In this document: positions 8,648 through 14,809 of the stretch, one piece after another
How the letters are laid out: every line of letters begins with the position of its first letter
How positions within the stretch are numbered: the first letter of the stretch is position 1
DNA from: UBA8437 sp003445035
GTDB lineage: Bacteria; Planctomycetota; Planctomycetia; Planctomycetales; Planctomycetaceae
Assembly (NCBI GenBank): GCA_937901285.1
Contig: CALCHI010000005.1
Coordinates: 1-22,312, forward strand
Length of the DNA stretch: 22,312 nucleotides
Direction: 5' to 3'
The notes under the pieces: model-generated
What the model was told of the DNA's origin: nothing
The model's database searches: none
Seen by the model: only the letters and a program-made list of their open reading frames with translations
Position numbers and translations under genes: made by a program

Positions 8648-8676
8648 TTGACGTTTTCAGTCTATCCCAGCATTCC
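8648..8676 (-). promoter_or_regulatory. ECF-like promoter upstream of the sigma factor gene
   Basis: On the minus strand GGAATG (complement of 8671-8676) is followed, after 17 bases, by CGTCAA (complement of 8648-8653). This is the GGAA...CGTC layout common to ECF promoters, and it ends 26 bases before the sigma ATG at 8621. It suggests autoregulation. The specificity of this ECF subfamily is not known, so this is inference from layout. Confidence 0.4.
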
Positions 8677-8713
8677 CGCGAGCCGCCACCACGTCGACAC
8701 CTCCGAGACGTTG

Positions 8714-8725
8714 CATTCCGGAATG
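8714..8725. promoter_or_regulatory. perfect 12-bp palindrome in the sigma/hydrolase divergent gap
   Basis: CATTCCGGAATG is its own reverse complement and lies 50 bases before the hydrolase ATG and 92 bases before the sigma ATG. Each half contains GGAATG, the same hexamer as the predicted -35 at 8671-8676. It may be an operator or a pair of opposed -35 elements, but no CGTC-type -10 is found at the right distance from either half. Confidence 0.3.
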
Positions 8726-8775
8726 GGGAGTCGTTGAATGGAGGCAACACGAGCATTTTCGAACGGAGATTCGGC

Positions 8776-9549
8776 ATGAGAACACGGCGACACCACGTGG
8801 CTCATATCACGGCGGGACTGAGATTGTTCATTGTTTCCTTTTTGCTGGTGAACTCGTCTGCTGCCGCAGCGACTCCCTCGCCCGGAAAACAGGTCGGACA
8901 GAAGTTCCAGAGTCAAAAGACCCCATCGCACTCATGCCAATACCTGGTTTTCCTGCCCAGGACCTACAAGGCCAAGGGCCGCCCTTCGCCGTTGTTGCTG
9001 TTTTTGCACGGATCCGGGGAACGGGGAAACGACCTCGAACTGGTCAAGAAGCATGGGCCTCCCAAGCTCGTCGCCAAGCGGCCCGATTTCCCCTTCGTCA
9101 CCGTTTCGCCCCAGGTCCGTCCCGGAGAACGATTCCACGCCGCTGCCCTGCTCGAACTGATTGACCACCTCCAGGCCACCTACAACATCGACAAGAAACG
9201 CACCTCGGTGACAGGCCTGAGCATGGGAGGCGCCGGAACCTGGGCAGTGGCCAACGCCGCCCCCGGTCGGTTCGCGGCGATCGTGCCGATCTGTGGCACT
9301 GCCAAGATCGATTCCAAGCAATTTCTGCAGTTGCCGACATGGGCGACCGTCGGGGGCAAGGACCGAGCCAGCCTGGTCGAGGGGCTGCAGAAAATTGTCG
9401 CAGACCTCAGGGATCGCGGTGCTCCGATCCGGTTCACGCTCTATCCACAGCTCGGTCACAATTGCTGGGACGCGACCTACGGCAACCCCAAGCTCTACGA
9501 GTGGATACTCACTCAATCGACCGACAAGCGACCCAAAAAGAAAAACTGA
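8776..9549 (+). CDS. exported alpha/beta-hydrolase (dienelactone hydrolase/esterase-like)
   Basis: 257 residues from the ATG at 8776, which has GGAG at 8765-8768, seven bases upstream. The open frame extends to 8587, but only the later start gives a signal peptide (about residues 1-32, 'LFIVSFLLVNSSAAAA'). The oxyanion-loop motif 'HGSGERG' is at 78-84. The nucleophile elbow is 'GLSMGG', with Ser149, the acid is probably Asp196 ('GGKDRAS'), and the histidine is His228 ('LGHNCW'). The triad is complete, so it should be an active serine esterase in the periplasm. The layout resembles the LpqC/PHB-depolymerase-like and predicted phospholipase groups common in planctomycetes, where substrates are often plant or algal polysaccharide esters. 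The substrate cannot be named. It converges with the rhomboid gene, with 13 bases between stops. Confidence 0.85.
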   Translation: MRTRRHHVAHITAGLRLFIVSFLLVNSSAAAATPSPGKQVGQKFQSQKTPSHSCQYLVFLPRTYKAKGRPSPLLLFLHGSGERGNDLELVKKHGPPKLVAKRPDFPFVTVSPQVRPGERFHAAALLELIDHLQATYNIDKKRTSVTGLSMGGAGTWAVANAAPGRFAAIVPICGTAKIDSKQFLQLPTWATVGGKDRASLVEGLQKIVADLRDRGAPIRFTLYPQLGHNCWDATYGNPKLYEWILTQSTDKRPKKKN

Positions 9550-9562
9550 CACCGGCAGCCGG

Positions 9563-10720
9563 TCAAGTCTGCTCGCGTTTGCGGCGACTGGCCTCCATCA
9601 GCAGTTCTCGCTCACGATCCGTCAGGCTCGCTTCCCCTTCACGGCTGATCTTCTCGAGAATCGCATCCACCTGGTCGTCAAAACCGTCGACGGGAGGCTG
9701 ATACACGCGGACCGACGGTCGAGCCACCCGGCGCCGCCAGAGACGGAACTGGCCGAACTGGCTCTCCCAGCGGGTCGAGAGCCGGACGCCGCTACGGAAG
9801 TAAACAAATCCGAAAGCGGCCCCACCCAGGTGCGCCATGTACGCGATGTGTGTGTCACCACCAAAGACGCCCGTTGCTCTCAGCACATCCATGGCCACCA
9901 GGCCCACGATCAAAATCCCCAGTTCAACGGGGATGATCATGAACAACAGAACCTTCATCTTGGGAAAGTGGATCGCCGACAGGACCATCACCGCCATCAC
10001 GCCACCGGATGCCCCGACCATTGGTGTCGCATCTCCACCCGATGCCAACTGCCAGGCCAAGTGGCACACCCCACTGAGCAGGACTCCCAGCAGGTAGATC
10101 CACAGAAACTCACGACGCCCATAGATCCCCTCGATCAATCGACCGAACATCCACAGGCAGATCATGTTGAACGCCAGGTGGAACAGAGAGCTCCGGTCGT
10201 GGCAAAACCCGTAGGTGATCAGCCGCCAGGGGAATTGCCACCAAATCGTTCCGATGTCCGAACGGCGGATCATTCCGGTCACCAGGAACCGCCCGCCCCC
10301 ATCTGCCACGACAGCCTCGGCCGAAACCCAATTGTCGAGGTCATCACGCCGCAACTCTTCAAATCGTTCAGTCGCACCGGGAAAATTGTCTTTGCTCCAA
10401 GGCAACTCGTCCCTGCCACTTTGCAAGGGAACGACATAACCTCCCTCAAACACCTCGACGCCCGAAAGACTTTCAGGCGACTCCGGTGAATAAATCACCG
10501 CCCCCTTGCGAGCCACGCTGAACGTTGCGGGCAATTCGAGCTGGCTACCGAGAAAGGGAACCAGCCACGTCACCAGGAACACGGCGACGTTGAGGATCAC
10601 CAGTGCCTTAACGGCCGAAATCGGACCGCCCGGGCCGCCGCCGGACCCACCAAGTGATCCGCCAAATGATCCCGAAGGCGGAAAATCGTCGCGAAGGTAT
10701 TCGCGATTGTGGATTCCCAT
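9563..10720 (-). CDS. rhomboid-family intramembrane serine protease with C-terminal DUF6576-like module
   Basis: 385 residues. A glycine-rich cytoplasmic N-terminus (about 1-35) leads to TM1 (about 36-57). The rhomboid core follows: 'WRLITYGFCHD' (165-175), 'HLAFNMICLWMFG' (181-193), the nucleophile Ser238 in 'GASGG', and the catalytic His297 in 'MAHLGG'. The serine/histidine dyad is intact, so it should cleave membrane proteins inside the bilayer. Two features are unusual. There is a soluble insertion of about 100 residues between TM1 and the 'WR.ITY' motif (57-163). There is also a C-terminal tail of about 75 residues ending in a short helical module (343-380) that is repeated in the S2P homologue at 14813-15844. 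The gene is 100 bases downstream of the coiled-coil protein gene on the same strand; no strong promoter was seen between them. Substrate unknown. Confidence 0.9.
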   Translation of the reverse strand: MGIHNREYLRDDFPPSGSFGGSLGGSGGGPGGPISAVKALVILNVAVFLVTWLVPFLGSQLELPATFSVARKGAVIYSPESPESLSGVEVFEGGYVVPLQSGRDELPWSKDNFPGATERFEELRRDDLDNWVSAEAVVADGGGRFLVTGMIRRSDIGTIWWQFPWRLITYGFCHDRSSLFHLAFNMICLWMFGRLIEGIYGRREFLWIYLLGVLLSGVCHLAWQLASGGDATPMVGASGGVMAVMVLSAIHFPKMKVLLFMIIPVELGILIVGLVAMDVLRATGVFGGDTHIAYMAHLGGAAFGFVYFRSGVRLSTRWESQFGQFRLWRRRVARPSVRVYQPPVDGFDDQVDAILEKISREGEASLTDRERELLMEASRRKREQT

Positions 10721-10820
10721 GCCCGCTCCCTGGCATTCTGTAGCCCCAGCCCGGGGCCAGCACCCATCCGGCTACGTCCTCGACAAGCAATCGAGCCACG
10801 CAACAGCAGACGCGGTGTTC

Positions 10821-11744
10821 TTACTTCCCTGAGTTCTGTGACACCCGTGTCACAGCCGCCGCCGGGGTGGCTCCCGGCAGGCTACGTTCCAGATCGGTGT
10901 TTTGTTTAAGCAACCGATTGGCCCGGTCGTGATTCGATTTCAGGTCACGCCGCAGTGTGTCGACTCTTTCGATTGCCACGTTGCGTTCTTCCTCGGCTGC
11001 GGCGATCGCCCGCACGAGTCCGTCGATCATGTAATCGGGCAATTTCCCCTTGAGATCGGCCAGGTCGGCATTCTCGCCCATCAATTCGGCGAATCTCAAT
11101 CTCAACTGTTCGTCGGCCACCACGTCCACTGCGTCCTTGATGTTCGCATCAAGCCCCTTGTCAGAGGCCGTCTGATCTCCCTGAGTGAGCAGGACTTCGA
11201 GATTGACGAAACGAGTCTTCTGGTGAGCCGGAATCAGCGTCCGCAGTCGCCATTTTCCCGAACTCCAGGCCGCGACCTGGTCACCGGGCCGCAACTGCCA
11301 CGTCGGCTTCCAGATCCGGACACCGCCCTGGGCAGCCCCCTCCTGCATGAACGTCCCAATGAACCGGATATTGCCGCCGGCGAGTTTGATGAACCCGTGG
11401 ACCATCATCGGCTGCTGCTGGTTATTGGCCGCAGCCAGGGCAACCACCTCGGGCGTCTGTTGATCACTGGTCTGCAGATAACCGTTCTGCGGATTCACTC
11501 GAACGTCGACATCGTCCCAGACCGTCCCCCAACCCCGCTTGACGTTGGCCAGATCGACCACCGCCGCGTCGTGGGTAAACTCGGCCTTCCGGAGATCATT
11601 TACGTGCGATTCGTAGTCGGCTCGCTGTTTAGCCATGGACTTGTGCCATGACGTGCGCACCTGGTGCGTACGTGCCGTCAAAACGACCGCCGCCCCGGCC
11701 CCGAGAACAATGAACCACGCAAAGACCTTGCCAAGCGTATGCAT
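10821..11744 (-). CDS. membrane-anchored coiled-coil protein, function unknown
   Basis: 307 residues from ATG 11744. I do not recognise a named family. A single N-terminal membrane helix (about 5-23) is followed by a charged helical stretch (about 28-57). Then comes a beta-rich central region (about 75-180, with 'RPGDQV' reminiscent of small barrel domains). A long C-terminal helix (about 244-290, 'AAAEEERNVAIERVDTLRRD') is probably a coiled coil. Topology suggests a periplasmic body tethered to the inner membrane. The open frame runs to 11864, but the later start has GGAGAG eight bases upstream (complement of 11753-11758), and the candidate promoter lies between the two starts, so 11744 is preferred. 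It is read divergently from the YkgJ-type gene. Similar proteins are familiar from planctomycete genomes as conserved hypotheticals, but I cannot give a function. Confidence 0.7.
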   Translation of the reverse strand: MHTLGKVFAWFIVLGAGAAVVLTARTHQVRTSWHKSMAKQRADYESHVNDLRKAEFTHDAAVVDLANVKRGWGTVWDDVDVRVNPQNGYLQTSDQQTPEVVALAAANNQQQPMMVHGFIKLAGGNIRFIGTFMQEGAAQGGVRIWKPTWQLRPGDQVAAWSSGKWRLRTLIPAHQKTRFVNLEVLLTQGDQTASDKGLDANIKDAVDVVADEQLRLRFAELMGENADLADLKGKLPDYMIDGLVRAIAAAEEERNVAIERVDTLRRDLKSNHDRANRLLKQNTDLERSLPGATPAAAVTRVSQNSGK

Positions 11745-11776
11745 CGCTATCTCTCTCCAAAACTCCTGGCGCGTCA

Positions 11777-11806
11777 ATCTTAGGCCCGTTCTTCCAGCCC
11801 GGTCAA
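11777..11806 (-). promoter_or_regulatory. sigma-70-like promoter for the coiled-coil protein gene
   Basis: On the minus strand TTGACC (complement of 11801-11806) and TAAGAT (complement of 11777-11782) are separated by 18 bases. The -10 is 32 bases before the ATG at 11744. It also argues against translation from the upstream start at 11864. Confidence 0.45.
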
Positions 11807-11906
11807 GAAGAATGAGCCGTCCGGTGCATCTGCCGGACTTCAACCACGCAAACAACCGACACAATCACGCCAACCGACCGACATATCCACCTACGAGTCT
11901 CTCGAC

Positions 11907-11912
11907 TACAAT
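11907..11912 (+). promoter_or_regulatory. possible -10 element for the ykgJ-like/hisS pair
   Basis: TACAAT, a five-of-six match to TATAAT, lies 67 bases before the ATG at 11980 in the divergent gap. No convincing -35 is seen 16-18 bases upstream, so this is a weak call. Confidence 0.3.
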
Positions 11913-11979
11913 CGGCTTCGGTTAGCACGTTCGACTGAATTTCTTGCTGCCGCTTTCCTTCCTCCATAACCACCGCACG

Positions 11980-12411
11980 ATGCCCGCCACCGTTTTCCGC
12001 CGCGAGGACTTGGCACCAGGTGCGGTGCTCTGCGACCACTGCACCGCCAAGTGCTGTCGATACTTCGCGCTCCCGATCGACACCCCGGTTGACCGGCCGG
12101 ACTACGAGAACATCCGCTGGTACATGCTCCATGGAGACGTTTCGATCTTTGTCGACGACGGCAGTTGGTACCTGTTGATTCACAACCAATGCGACCACAT
12201 CGACGACCAAAATCGCTGTGGGATCTACGAAGACCGTCCCACGATCTGCCGCAGCTATTCGACCGACAGTTGTGAATTCGACAACGACTCCTGTTACGAC
12301 CGGCTCTTCGAACGCCCCGAGCAGATCGAGGAATACGCCGACGCGATGCTGGGACGCCGTGACCTGCGTCACCAACGCACCAGCCTGCCCGTGTTGGGAG
12401 CGGCACAGTGA
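11980..12411 (+). CDS. YkgJ-family cysteine-cluster protein (putative Zn/Fe-binding)
   Basis: 143 residues with nine cysteines. An N-terminal 'CDHCTAKCC' (C18, C21, C25, C26) and a later 'C..........CGIYEDRPTIC.......C' set (C71, C80, C90, C98), plus C105, give the pattern of the zinc- or iron-chelating YkgJ family (PF03692-like). 'CGIY..RP..CR.Y' is its best-conserved part. The biochemical role of the family is unsettled. The frame continues to a TTG at 11944, but the ATG at 11980 sits a normal distance before the first cysteine motif and is preferred; no Shine-Dalgarno is visible. Its stop codon overlaps the hisS GTG start (12408-12411), so the two are almost certainly co-transcribed and translationally coupled. 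Confidence 0.82.
   Translation: MPATVFRREDLAPGAVLCDHCTAKCCRYFALPIDTPVDRPDYENIRWYMLHGDVSIFVDDGSWYLLIHNQCDHIDDQNRCGIYEDRPTICRSYSTDSCEFDNDSCYDRLFERPEQIEEYADAMLGRRDLRHQRTSLPVLGAAQ
12396..12400 (+). promoter_or_regulatory. ribosome-binding site fixing the hisS GTG start
   Basis: GGGAG lies inside the end of the YkgJ-type gene, seven bases before the GTG at 12408. It supports GTG as the hisS start rather than a later methionine. Confidence 0.6.
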
Positions 12412-13772
12412 ACCAACCCGAACAGGACCGACCTGACAAACGACCCCGGATCAAGCCGGCCACCCTGAAGGGTTTTCGCGACCACCTGCCCGGCCCAATG
12501 CTGGCTCGTGAACAGCTCATCGACACCGCAAGGTCGGTCTATCGCAGTTACGGGTTCTCGCCGATCGACACCCCGGCCCTGGAGTACAGCGAGATCCTTC
12601 TGGGCAAAGGCGGCGACGAATCCGACAAGCAGTTGTTCCGCTTCACCGACCAGGGAAATCGCGACGTCGCCATGCGGTTCGACCTGACCGTCCCGCTGGC
12701 CCGCTACGCAGCCCAACACCTGCAGGAGATCGGCACGCCCTTCAAGAGGTACCACGTCGGCACCGTCTGGCGAGCCGAAAAGCCGCAGAAGGGACGATAC
12801 CGCGAATTCATTCAATGTGACTTCGACACCATCGGAACCACCTCGAACACATCCGACATCGAAACACTGTTCGTGATCCACGACCTGATGGAACGGATCG
12901 GATTTCAGTCATTTTCGATCCGCGTCAACAACCGCCGACTGCTCAACGGGCTTCTGGAAACACTCGACCTCACCGAACAAGCCACCGGCGTGCTCCGCAC
13001 CCTCGACAAGCTGGCCAAAATCGGCCCCGACCGGGTGGCGGCCGAAATGCAGCAGGTCGTGGGACTGTCGGCCGACCAGGCTGCCGGAGTGCTCGCACTG
13101 GCCGATTGCCAGGGGACTCCCGAGGAGATTCTCGAGAACCTCGCACCGCGGCTGGAGAGCAGCGAAACCGGCACCGAGGGCGTGGCCCGATTAGGCGAGT
13201 TGTTTGCCGCCTGCCGAACAGCCGGAATCTCCACTGACCGAATCCAACTCGACCCGGCTATCGCCCGCGGCCTCGATTACTACACCGGCACCATCTACGA
13301 AACATTCCTCGACGACCTGCCCGAGATCGGCAGCGTTTGCTCGGGTGGCCGTTACGACGACCTGGCGGAACTGTTTACCTCGCAGCCCCTCCCTGGAGTC
13401 GGCGCCAGCCTGGGACTGGACCGGCTGCTGGCGGCCATGGGAGAGCTGGGGCTGGTGGAAACCGCTTCGACCTCGGCACCGGTACTACTCGCTCATTTTG
13501 ATGCCGGTCACACCGCAGACTACCTGGCCACAGCCCGCCGACTGCGGGCTGCCGGAATTTCATGCGAGGTGTTCCCCGACTCCCGGCCACTTGGCAAACA
13601 ACTGAAGTACGCCGATCGTAAGGGGTTCCGACTGGTGATCATTGCCGGGGTCGACGAATTTGCCGCAGGCAACTGGCAACTCAAGGACCTCGCCAGCGGG
13701 CAGCAGCACGAGTCCTCCGACGAGGACCTGGTCGAGATGATCGAAGAGAAACTGGCCGAGACCCAGGAGTGA
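12408..13772 (+). CDS. hisS: histidyl-tRNA synthetase
   Basis: 454 residues, the normal length. It attaches histidine to tRNA-His in the cytoplasm. Class II motif 1 lies near residues 50-60, and motif 2 near 113-140 contains 'RAEKPQKGRYREF'. The histidine-specific 'ARGLDYYTG' is at 286-294, followed by 'CSGGRYDDL' at 311-319 and motif 3 'GASLGLDRL' at 332-340. The anticodon-binding domain runs from about 356 to the end. The 'QCDFD' after motif 2 places it with the branch also seen in Bacteroidetes and eukaryotes rather than the E. coli-like branch (an observation from memory of family sequences). Translation starts at GTG 12408, supported by GGGAG at 12396-12400, and overlaps the upstream gene by four bases. 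No defects are visible. Confidence 0.97.
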   Translation: MNQPEQDRPDKRPRIKPATLKGFRDHLPGPMLAREQLIDTARSVYRSYGFSPIDTPALEYSEILLGKGGDESDKQLFRFTDQGNRDVAMRFDLTVPLARYAAQHLQEIGTPFKRYHVGTVWRAEKPQKGRYREFIQCDFDTIGTTSNTSDIETLFVIHDLMERIGFQSFSIRVNNRRLLNGLLETLDLTEQATGVLRTLDKLAKIGPDRVAAEMQQVVGLSADQAAGVLALADCQGTPEEILENLAPRLESSETGTEGVARLGELFAACRTAGISTDRIQLDPAIARGLDYYTGTIYETFLDDLPEIGSVCSGGRYDDLAELFTSQPLPGVGASLGLDRLLAAMGELGLVETASTSAPVLLAHFDAGHTADYLATARRLRAAGISCEVFPDSRPLGKQLKYADRKGFRLVIIAGVDEFAAGNWQLKDLASGQQHESSDEDLVEMIEEKLAETQE

Positions 13773-13780
13773 AACGCCGC

Positions 13781-13808
13781 TTGTCATCCCTGGATGCCTC
13801 CGTATCAT
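13781..13808 (+). promoter_or_regulatory. sigma-70-like promoter for the small membrane protein gene
   Basis: TTGTCA (13781-13786) and TATCAT (13803-13808), each five of six to consensus, are 16 bases apart just after the hisS stop and 52 bases before the ATG at 13861. The -10 lies within a 21-base element (13792-13812) that recurs before the gene at 17096. Confidence 0.55.
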
Positions 13809-13860
13809 TCTGAAAACGACTGTCTCGGTCCGTAACACAGCACGACGAGAGTCAGCTTCG

Positions 13861-14130
13861 ATGACACACAGACACAAGGCACCTGTAGCCATCGCCGCTC
13901 GACTGGTGACAGTCACCCTGGTGCTGATCCTGGTAACCACGCCCGCCACAGTCGCCGCACAGGCCCCGGCAGCGGCTCCAACGACAACCGGTGCCGCAGG
14001 CGGGGAGGGCCAGCCGCAGGTGGTTTCAACCAGCGGCGGAACATTCCAGAATTCGCTCGGCTACTTGATGGTGGCCCTGCTGGCGTGTGGCTCTCTCTAC
14101 GCGGTGTGTCGAACCAGCCACCGCACCTGA
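13861..14130 (+). CDS. small exported membrane protein, function unknown
   Basis: 89 residues. A strong signal peptide (about 1-33, 'LVTVTLVLILVTTPATVAAQA') precedes a low-complexity Ala/Pro/Thr/Gly segment (about 34-60). One C-terminal membrane helix follows (about 65-83) with a short basic cytoplasmic tail. The predicted form is a type I single-pass protein with a tiny periplasmic domain. It has no recognisable domain. A good promoter lies just upstream, so it is probably transcribed on its own rather than as part of the hisS unit. Small proteins of this shape occur in planctomycetes as hypotheticals. Confidence 0.65.
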   Translation: MTHRHKAPVAIAARLVTVTLVLILVTTPATVAAQAPAAAPTTTGAAGGEGQPQVVSTSGGTFQNSLGYLMVALLACGSLYAVCRTSHRT

Positions 14131-14165
14131 TTTCCGGGCGTGGCCAGCGGACAACAGGCAGCGAC

Positions 14166-14777
14166 CTACCGGTCCAGCTGAGCCGACCGGGCAAATTTGC
14201 GAAACTCAGCCTCGAACCCCGACACCGCTGCCCGCGGACCAATCAGCTTCAGCAGGAACGGGCGAGGCTTCATCGGAATCGCCACGCCAAGCAACCGCCA
14301 GTTTTCGTGTGGCCCCGGACTCGTGCCGACCCGGCTACGGAACGTCCCGCGGACATCCAGCCACTCACTCTTGGCCCCGTCAATCCTCAATGTTTCACGG
14401 CGAGGCCGCTCATCGGGGTTCTGCTGGAATTGGCCAACCCAGCGCTGGAGGTTCGCGTCAATCCCGCCCCCCATCGACGTCAGCGTCAGAACCATCTCGC
14501 CTTCTTCCGAGGGGATCACGTACTTCGCCTCGTAGAATTCCGACTTCGGTTGTTCATTCCAGTCGACCGGAACGTCAAACCGAATTCCGGTCAACTGACG
14601 AGTTCGGGTCGTCTCGTCGCCGACCGCCTCATCGCCATCCGGAGCCACCGCTTGTCCCGCCGGGCGAGCCGCAGGTGATCCGGCAGGGCGGACCGGGACC
14701 CGGGTCACCGGTTCTTCACCACATCCGGACATCCCACAGGCCACTGACCCCAGCACAACAGCGACAATCCACCGCAT
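14166..14777 (-). CDS. predicted lipoprotein, function unknown
   Basis: 203 residues from ATG 14777. A short signal ends in 'GMSGC' with the probable lipidated cysteine at residue 19. A Pro/Ala-rich linker (about 21-60) follows, then a compact domain starting 'GIRFDVPVDW' (about 64-200). That opening and the alternating strands resemble PsbP-like or 'MOG1-like' exported domains, but I do not claim membership. The open frame begins at 14807, but GGAGG (complement of 14787-14791), nine bases before 14777, fixes the later start. It begins 32 bases after the stop of the S2P homologue on the same strand, so the two probably form an operon and may meet at the inner membrane. Confidence 0.75.
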   Translation of the reverse strand: MRWIVAVVLGSVACGMSGCGEEPVTRVPVRPAGSPAARPAGQAVAPDGDEAVGDETTRTRQLTGIRFDVPVDWNEQPKSEFYEAKYVIPSEEGEMVLTLTSMGGGIDANLQRWVGQFQQNPDERPRRETLRIDGAKSEWLDVRGTFRSRVGTSPGPHENWRLLGVAIPMKPRPFLLKLIGPRAAVSGFEAEFRKFARSAQLDR

Positions 14778-14786
14778 CGTCGTCCG

Positions 14787-14791
14787 CCTCC
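14787..14791 (-). promoter_or_regulatory. ribosome-binding site fixing the lipoprotein start
   Basis: GGAGG on the minus strand lies nine bases before the ATG at 14777 and downstream of the alternative start at 14807, which decides in favour of the shorter protein with a clean lipoprotein signal. Confidence 0.6.
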
Positions 14792-14809
14792 GTTCCTGGC
14801 TCACCACTG

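Noticed and set aside
8622..8777. 52-residue N-terminal extension of the ECF sigma factor
   Set aside because: Arg/Pro/Cys-rich, outside the sigma fold, and overlapping both the candidate promoter and the palindrome.
9551..9563. Short hairpin ACCGG-CAG-CCGGT between convergent genes, possible bidirectional terminator
   Set aside because: Only five base pairs with no T-tract on either side; could be chance in GC-rich DNA.
9293..10489. 398-codon plus-strand open frame across the hydrolase end and the rhomboid gene
   Set aside because: Composition is His/Gln/Pro-rich and non-globular, and it overlaps two well-supported genes in other frames.
10743..10757. Hairpin GCCCC-AGCCC-GGGGC between the coiled-coil and rhomboid genes
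   Set aside because: Five base pairs and no T-tract, so it does not qualify as an intrinsic terminator.
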